NCBI GenBank assembly: GCA_031289755.1
Contig: JAITOU010000005.1
Coordinates: 1-54,876, forward strand
Length of the DNA: 54,876 bases
From: Clostridiales bacterium
GTDB lineage: Bacteria > Bacillota > Clostridia > Christensenellales > JAISNN01
Reading direction: 5' to 3'
Shown: positions 49,705 to 54,876 of the stretch, piece after piece
How positions within the stretch are numbered: position 1 is the stretch's first letter
Layout: every line of letters begins with the position of its first letter
Notes under the pieces: generated by a model
Database searches by the model: none
Seen by the model: the letters and a program-made list of their open reading frames with translations, nothing else
What the model was told of the DNA's origin: nothing
Translations under genes and position numbers: made by a program

Positions 49705-50880
49705 ATGAAAATCAACGCAAACTACAAAAATCTCAACGAAAGTTATCTTTTTTCCACGATAGCGAGAAAGGTAAACGAATACAAAGCGGCAAATCCCCAA
49801 AAAGAAATAATCAAACTCGGAATAGGCGACGTCACGCTTCCGCTTGTAAAGCCCGTCGTGGACGCGCTCAAAAAAGCAAGCGACGAGATGGGCGTAAAAG
49901 AGACTTTTCGGGGCTACGACGACCAGATAGGCTATCCGTTCTTTAAAGAAGCCGTCGCAGCTTATTACAAAAAGAAAAACGTGACGCTCAGCCATAACGA
50001 GATTTTTATAAGCGACGGAGCAAAGTCCGACATCGGCAATATCGTCGATATCTTCGGCAAGGACAATACCGTCTTAGTACCCGACCCGGTATACCCGGTA
50101 TACGTCGATACAAATATCATGGACGGCAGAAAAATCGTCTATATAGCGGCGTCCAAGGAGAACGGCTTTTTACCGTTGCCCGACAATAAAATTTCCGCCG
50201 ATATTATATATCTCTGTTCGCCTAACAATCCTACCGGCGCGGCATACAACCGTGACCAGCTCAAACTTTGGGTCGATTACGCGCTGTCACGCGGAGCGGT
50301 GATTTTGTTCGACGCGGCTTACGAATGCTTTATTGCGGACAAGGCTTTGCCGTCGAGCATTTATGAGATTGAAGGCGCGGACAAATGCGCCGTAGAATTT
50401 TGTTCTTTTTCAAAAACGGCAGGCTTCACGGGCGTGAGATGCGGCTATACGATAGTACCCGAAAGCCTTATCGCGGACGGTGTGTCGCTCAACAAGCTGT
50501 GGCGCAGACGTCAATCGACAAAATTTAACGGCGTGTCGTATATTATACAACGCGGCGCGGAAGCGGTCTTCTCAAAGGACGGACAAAGCGAAATACTTCG
50601 CAATATAGAATACTATATGAAGAACGCCGGATTGATAGATAACGCGCTCGAAAAAAAAGGCGTGTACCACACGGGCGGCAAAAATTCGCCGTACATCTGG
50701 CTCGAATGCTTTGACGGACGCGAGTCGTGGGATTTTTTTGATTATCTTTTAAATACCTGCGGCGTTGTCGGCACTCCGGGCGGCGGTTTCGGCGAGACCG
50801 GAAAATATTTCTTTCGTTTGACCGCCTTTAACAGCTACGAAAACACGCGCAAAGCCGTTGAAAAGCTTTCGGCTCTATAA
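49705..50880 (+). CDS. dapL: LL-diaminopimelate aminotransferase
   Basis: DapL makes LL-DAP in one step from tetrahydrodipicolinate and glutamate, replacing the succinyl or acetyl branch. The 391-residue class I/II PLP enzyme begins MKINANYKNLNESYLFSTIA and has KLGIGDVTLPL, DGAKSDIGNI, CSPNNPTGAAYNR and the PLP lysine in FCSFSKTAGFTGVRCGYT (~230-247). It supplies the DapF part of the CarB fusion. AAGGAAA precedes ATG. It is the last gene of the operon. No clear terminator follows. Confidence 0.95.
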   Translation: MKINANYKNLNESYLFSTIARKVNEYKAANPQKEIIKLGIGDVTLPLVKPVVDALKKASDEMGVKETFRGYDDQIGYPFFKEAVAAYYKKKNVTLSHNEIFISDGAKSDIGNIVDIFGKDNTVLVPDPVYPVYVDTNIMDGRKIVYIAASKENGFLPLPDNKISADIIYLCSPNNPTGAAYNRDQLKLWVDYALSRGAVILFDAAYECFIADKALPSSIYEIEGADKCAVEFCSFSKTAGFTGVRCGYTIVPESLIADGVSLNKLWRRRQSTKFNGVSYIIQRGAEAVFSKDGQSEILRNIEYYMKNAGLIDNALEKKGVYHTGGKNSPYIWLECFDGRESWDFFDYLLNTCGVVGTPGGGFGETGKYFFRLTAFNSYENTRKAVEKLSAL

Positions 50881-51267
50881 TAGAACGGCATTTTTTCGTC
50901 AAAATCTGCCGCCGCCCAAGTTAGGTACAAGGCTAATGGTTTATCCGTATAATAAAGCTCCGTGCCGTAAAAAATAAAAACGTAAAGCTATAAATTAAAA
51001 CCGCACCGATAAAAAAATACTTGCTTAAAATTTATTGCCTTATGCGCGAGTGTCCGAACGTCTGTTTATTAGCCAAAAATTGTATTCACAAAAATAAAGC
51101 TTTGTAACAGATTTCACATAAAGTTCATATAAGTTACCTATACTTAAAAGGCTGTTTATAAACGGTTGTGAGATTACAACCGTTTTGTACGGTTTTGAGA
51201 GATTTTGTATGCGCAAAAGAGCTTCGGAGCGCGTATCGATAAATTCCGTATAAGGAGATTACAAAAA
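50881..51267. other. Gene-free spacer before the ABC exporter operon
   Basis: No gene is seen. A perfect 10-bp hairpin, AAACGGTTGT (51160-51169) with ACAACCGTTT (51176-51185), lies ~85 bases before the exporter start; its T tail is weak. AAGTT is repeated near 51120-51135 (TTCATATAAGTTACC and neighbours). No strong promoter could be set; TATACT at 51140-51145 is a possible -10. Confidence 0.5.
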
Positions 51268-53655
51268 TTGATTAAGATTCTGAAATACTTAAAACCGTAT
51301 GCCCATATTATCCTTCTTTGCGTGGTTTTGATTTTCGGACAGGCTATGGCGGACTTAAAGCTGCCCGACATTATGTCCGATATCGTCAATACGGGCATTC
51401 AAAACAGCGGAATAAAATCCGTCGTTCCGGATGTCATCGATGCCGTCACATTCGATAGGATTACCGACGCAACCAACGGGTATATCGTTTTTGCGGAGAT
51501 TGTTACGGACAACGATTATGCTTCGGCGTCCGACAAAGCCCTTTTGTCACCGGACGATATACAGCTTTTAAAGGACAGCTACACAAGCGTCACCCGTGCC
51601 GAAGCCGCCAAAAAAATAGTCTATGACGGCACGCTCGGCGGCGACGTATATATAAGGAAGGGCATTTTAGATAAGAAATTCAAAGCCGACGAAGAAGGGC
51701 TTGAACGTGTATCTAAGGATTATTTGCTCTATCTTTTTGCCGCCGACACTGTAAGAAGCGTCTTGACGGGAGACGCCGAGTCGGACGCTTCGCTTCAAGC
51801 TACGTTAGCTCCTTTTATCGCGAACTTGCCGCCGCCTTTTTTAAGCGATTTACAAAATGCCGATTTATTTACCGTTTTGGCAAAGCCTGTTTATGCGACG
51901 TTAGTTCCCGTATTTTTATATCCGCATCTTCCTGCCGCCGCAGGGTTGCCTGCCGGCATTTTGCCTATGATATACAATATGGTGAGCGGCAATGACTTTT
52001 CGGTGAGTATCGCCATCACGCAGACGCTTTCGGAGACATACAAGGCGGGCGTAGACACCGACAAGCTGCGTATCAATTATATTTGGCAGCGCGGCTTAAT
52101 AATGCTCCTGATAGCCCTTGCGTCCGCCGCGTCGGTCGTTATAGTGGGCTTTCTCGCCGCCAAAATCGCCGCAAGATTTGCGCGTGATATCCGAAAAAAG
52201 ATATTTGAAAAGGTCGAAAGCTTTTCAAATCACGAGATAGACAAATTTACTACGGCGTCCTTAATCACACGCTCGACAAACGACATATCTCAAATACAAC
52301 AGCTTATCATGTTTATGATAAGAATGATTTTTTACGCTCCGATGATAGGCTTCGGCGCGGTGTATTACGCGCTGTCAAAAGCTCCCGACCTTACATGGCT
52401 CAATCTTTTGTCGGTAGGGATTCTTGTACTCATGGTCATCCTGCTTTATTTGCTTGCCGTTCCGAGATTTAAGCTCATTCAAAAGCTCATCGACAGGCTA
52501 AACCTTATCATGCGTGAAAATCTCTCCGGCATGATGGTAATACGCGCCTTTAACAAGCAGGAGCAAGAAAACCAAAAATTTGACAAGACAAACAAGGATT
52601 TGACAAAGCAAAACCTTTTTGTAAACAGAATAATGATAATGCTTTTTCCGGCAATGACGCTATTGATGAGCGGACTCACCATTGTCATAGTGTGGATAGG
52701 CGCGGACCGAATAGTACACGCCGAGATGACCGTCGGCAACATGATGGCGTTTATCCAATACGCCATGCAGATAGTCATGTCCTTCCTGATGATATCGGTG
52801 ATGTTTATCATGGTGCCGAGAGCGTCGGTCAGTGCAAAGCGTATATCCGACGTTTTGGAGACCGAGCCGCTGATAAAGGACGGAACGCAATATTCCTTCG
52901 GCAAAAAAACCGCCGGAAAGCTTGCCTTTGAAAACGTAAGCTTTAAGTACGAAGGCGCGGAAGTGTCCGCCGTATCGGACATCTCGTTTAATGCCGAACC
53001 GGGCAAGGTTTTTGCCGTGATAGGCACTACCGGCTCGGGAAAATCCACCTTAGTCAATCTCATGCCGAGATTTTATGACGTCACGGAAGGGCGTATAACG
53101 CTCGACGGCGTGGATATAAGAGAATTGTCCTTAAAGGAATTGCGAGATAATATCAGTATCGTGCCGCAAAAGAGTATTTTGTTTTCGGGAACGGTCGCGA
53201 CAAATCTCCGCCTTGCCGACGCTAACGCATCGGAAGAAGGTATGTACAACGCTTTGAGTACGGCTCAAATAAGCGATTTTGTAACGGGTTCGGACAACGG
53301 ACTCGGCATGAATATAGCGCAAGGCGGTCAAAACGTCTCCGGCGGTCAAAAGCAGCGGCTGTCGATAGCCAGAGCCTTGACAAAGGACGCTCCCGTCCTT
53401 GTCTTTGACGACAGCTTCTCCGCGCTCGACTTCAAGACCGACGCAAGGCTGCGGCACGCGCTCAAACTGAACGTCAAGGACAGGACGGTCATAATCGTCG
53501 CGCAGAGAATAGGCACGATAAAGGATGCGGACGAGATACTCGTTCTCGACGAAGGCAAAATTGCCGGAAAAGGAACACACAAATATCTCATGGAAAATTG
53601 CAGCGAATACAGAGAAATAGCATTTTCTCAGCTCAACAAGGAGGAATTGTTATGA
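51268..53655 (+). CDS. ABC exporter half-transporter with large extracytoplasmic insertion and degenerate ATPase
   Basis: The 795-residue protein has a type IV exporter membrane domain and a C-terminal ATPase. The first span (~10-32) is followed by a ~230-residue insertion (~45-270) of mainly soluble sequence before span 2 (~276-298). Walker A is GTTGSGKST (586 on) and the signature is SGGQKQR. Walker B ends FDD (Asp715 where the catalytic Glu should be), and the H-loop has Gln746 instead of His (VAQRIG). It is therefore the degenerate half of a heterodimer. I chose TTG 51268 with AAGGAG upstream. It overlaps the partner gene by four bases (ATGA). Confidence 0.85.
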   Translation: MIKILKYLKPYAHIILLCVVLIFGQAMADLKLPDIMSDIVNTGIQNSGIKSVVPDVIDAVTFDRITDATNGYIVFAEIVTDNDYASASDKALLSPDDIQLLKDSYTSVTRAEAAKKIVYDGTLGGDVYIRKGILDKKFKADEEGLERVSKDYLLYLFAADTVRSVLTGDAESDASLQATLAPFIANLPPPFLSDLQNADLFTVLAKPVYATLVPVFLYPHLPAAAGLPAGILPMIYNMVSGNDFSVSIAITQTLSETYKAGVDTDKLRINYIWQRGLIMLLIALASAASVVIVGFLAAKIAARFARDIRKKIFEKVESFSNHEIDKFTTASLITRSTNDISQIQQLIMFMIRMIFYAPMIGFGAVYYALSKAPDLTWLNLLSVGILVLMVILLYLLAVPRFKLIQKLIDRLNLIMRENLSGMMVIRAFNKQEQENQKFDKTNKDLTKQNLFVNRIMIMLFPAMTLLMSGLTIVIVWIGADRIVHAEMTVGNMMAFIQYAMQIVMSFLMISVMFIMVPRASVSAKRISDVLETEPLIKDGTQYSFGKKTAGKLAFENVSFKYEGAEVSAVSDISFNAEPGKVFAVIGTTGSGKSTLVNLMPRFYDVTEGRITLDGVDIRELSLKELRDNISIVPQKSILFSGTVATNLRLADANASEEGMYNALSTAQISDFVTGSDNGLGMNIAQGGQNVSGGQKQRLSIARALTKDAPVLVFDDSFSALDFKTDARLRHALKLNVKDRTVIIVAQRIGTIKDADEILVLDEGKIAGKGTHKYLMENCSEYREIAFSQLNKEELL

Positions 53656-54876
53656 ACAGAAAAAAATCTGTAAATAATGACAAGGCTTTAACTCCTTCGG
53701 CATTGCCTTCCGAAACGCTCGGCGGCGCGGAAAACGACGTTTTAATCATTCAAGACGATTCGGCTTCGACGCATACACAGCATCAGCAGGCGCGGCGCGG
53801 CGGCGGTATGGGCGGACCTATGGGGGGAGGCGGTCCTATGGGTGGCGGTCCGACCGGCGAAAAGGCGAAGGATTTTAAAGGCACGGTCAAAAAGCTTTTA
53901 AAATACATTTCGCTATACAAATATCCCATTATAGCGGTAATGATTTTTGCCGTAGCGTCCACCGTCCTTATGATATACGCGCCGAGAAGATTGGGCGACG
54001 GCACGACCGAGCTTTACAAAATCGTTATGGCGTCTATACGCACACGGTCGGAAGCCGATTTGTCGCCCGTTCATAGGATACTCATCGAATTGGTCATAAT
54101 CTATCTCTTGTCGGCTGTCTTGTCCTATATACAAGGCTACATCATGACGGGCGTAACGATGAAAATCAGCTACCGTCTCAGACGCGACATCGCTCAAAAA
54201 ATCAACAGGCTTCCTTTAAAATACTTCGATACTACCACTCACGGTGAGGTATTGTCCAGATTGACAAACGACGTGGACGCTATCAGTCAGTCCTTAAATC
54301 AATCTGTTACGCAGATTATCACTTCGGTGACTTCGGTTATCGGGATTATCGTAATGATGCTGACGATACCGGGCGGCGGCTTTATGACGCTCGCGACGAT
54401 TATGGTCATGCCGCTTTCTATGTTTTTGATACTTTTTATCATCAAGCGTTCGCAGAAATATTTTAAGGGTCAATTCAAATATTTGGGCAACGTCAACGGC
54501 TATATCGAAGAGATTTTCGGCGGCATAAGTATCATCAAATCCTTTAACGCCGAAGCAAAATGCCTGCAAGAATTTGACAGTCACAACGACAACCTTTACA
54601 ACGTATCGTGGAAAGCCAACTTTTATTCCGGAATGATGATGCCGGTTATGGGCTTTATCGGCAACATCGCTTACGTCGTCATATGCGTATTGGGCGGCTA
54701 TCTTGTCGCTATCAACAAGCTCGCGGTCGGCGGCGTACAGTCCTTTATCATATACGTCAGACAGTTCAATCAAAATATATCTCAGGTCGCCAACATCTCC
54801 AACATTCTTCAACAGACGGCGGCGGCGGCGGAGAGAGTCTTTGAATTTTTGGACGAAACGGAAGAAAGCGCGGATA
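53652..54876 (+). CDS. ABC exporter half-transporter, partner subunit (partial, 3' end off window)
   Basis: The frame opens with the ATG that overlaps the previous stop (ATGA), has GAGGA upstream, and is open at the right edge (~408 residues seen). The N-terminus is ~50 polar residues with a Gly/Met/Pro-rich stretch (RRGGGMGGPMGGG). Membrane spans begin at ~90, with a core signature LPLKYFDTTTHGEVLSRLTND (~190-210) and AAERVFEFLDETEE at the very end, just before the ATPase. It should be the catalytically complete partner, but its Walker motifs lie outside the window. Substrate unknown. Confidence 0.85.
   Translation, partial: MNRKKSVNNDKALTPSALPSETLGGAENDVLIIQDDSASTHTQHQQARRGGGMGGPMGGGGPMGGGPTGEKAKDFKGTVKKLLKYISLYKYPIIAVMIFAVASTVLMIYAPRRLGDGTTELYKIVMASIRTRSEADLSPVHRILIELVIIYLLSAVLSYIQGYIMTGVTMKISYRLRRDIAQKINRLPLKYFDTTTHGEVLSRLTNDVDAISQSLNQSVTQIITSVTSVIGIIVMMLTIPGGGFMTLATIMVMPLSMFLILFIIKRSQKYFKGQFKYLGNVNGYIEEIFGGISIIKSFNAEAKCLQEFDSHNDNLYNVSWKANFYSGMMMPVMGFIGNIAYVVICVLGGYLVAINKLAVGGVQSFIIYVRQFNQNISQVANISNILQQTAAAAERVFEFLDETEESAD

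Overview
The window reads as chromosomal sequence from a low-to-medium GC, anaerobic Firmicutes bacterium of the Clostridia type, probably an uncultured gut-type lineage. The support is: zinc-binding L33 and L32 ribosomal proteins, canonical TTGACA-N17-TATAAT promoters, an Rrf2/IscS/IscU iron-sulfur operon, ferredoxin-dependent indolepyruvate oxidoreductase with two phenylacetate-CoA-ligase paralogs, and the LL-diaminopimelate aminotransferase (DapL) route to lysine and peptidoglycan. I cannot name a genus.

Layout. 1-420: end of a serine-recombinase mobile element abutting the 3' remnant of a repeat-rich surface protein gene. 571-4600: rpmG-secE-nusG-rplK-rplA, a terminator, then rplJ-rplL with their own promoter and an L10-type attenuated leader; rpoBC does not follow. 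4700-7950 (minus): serC-serA and a sugar nucleotidyltransferase. 8060-11015 (plus): iscR-iscS-iscU plus an unrecognised gene. 11109-19682: a small zinc-ribbon membrane protein (minus), then aconitase-family hydratase, paaK1, iorA, iorB, paaK2 and an ACT-domain protein. 19786-25009: dinB, an unknown membrane protein, rlmD and a GPH-family transporter. 25239-30410: yceD-rpmF-plsX, a short comEC and a second GPH transporter. 30461-33793 (minus): asd-dapA-dapB. 33896-37740 (minus): zinc-ribbon protein, a tRNA-Glu unit with structured downstream RNA, a tandem repeat array, and the PiT phosphate transporter with its DUF47 partner. 38121-50880: one long plus-strand operon purA-purF-carA-carB::dapF-guaA-pyrG-dapL. 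51268-end: a heterodimeric ABC exporter pair running off the window.

How the genes work together. Asd, DapA, DapB, DapL and DapF form an almost complete aspartate-semialdehyde to meso-DAP pathway split over two loci. Two of these enzymes are fused to unexpected partners: DapB carries aspartokinase-type tandem ACT domains, and DapF is fused in frame behind carbamoyl-phosphate synthase large subunit. The purA operon gathers four glutamine amidotransferase systems (PurF, CarAB, GuaA, PyrG). The paaK/ior cluster is a CoA- and ferredoxin-linked aryl-acid module.

Most notable: the DapB-ACT and CarB-DapF fusions, the structured RNA candidate behind tRNA-Glu, a ~110-bp intergenic tandem repeat, two likely leaderless mRNAs (rlmD, yceD), attenuator-like leaders before rplJ and the second GPH gene, and a shared 10-mer in the iscR and purA promoters. 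All function calls come from reading motifs by eye; no database search was possible.
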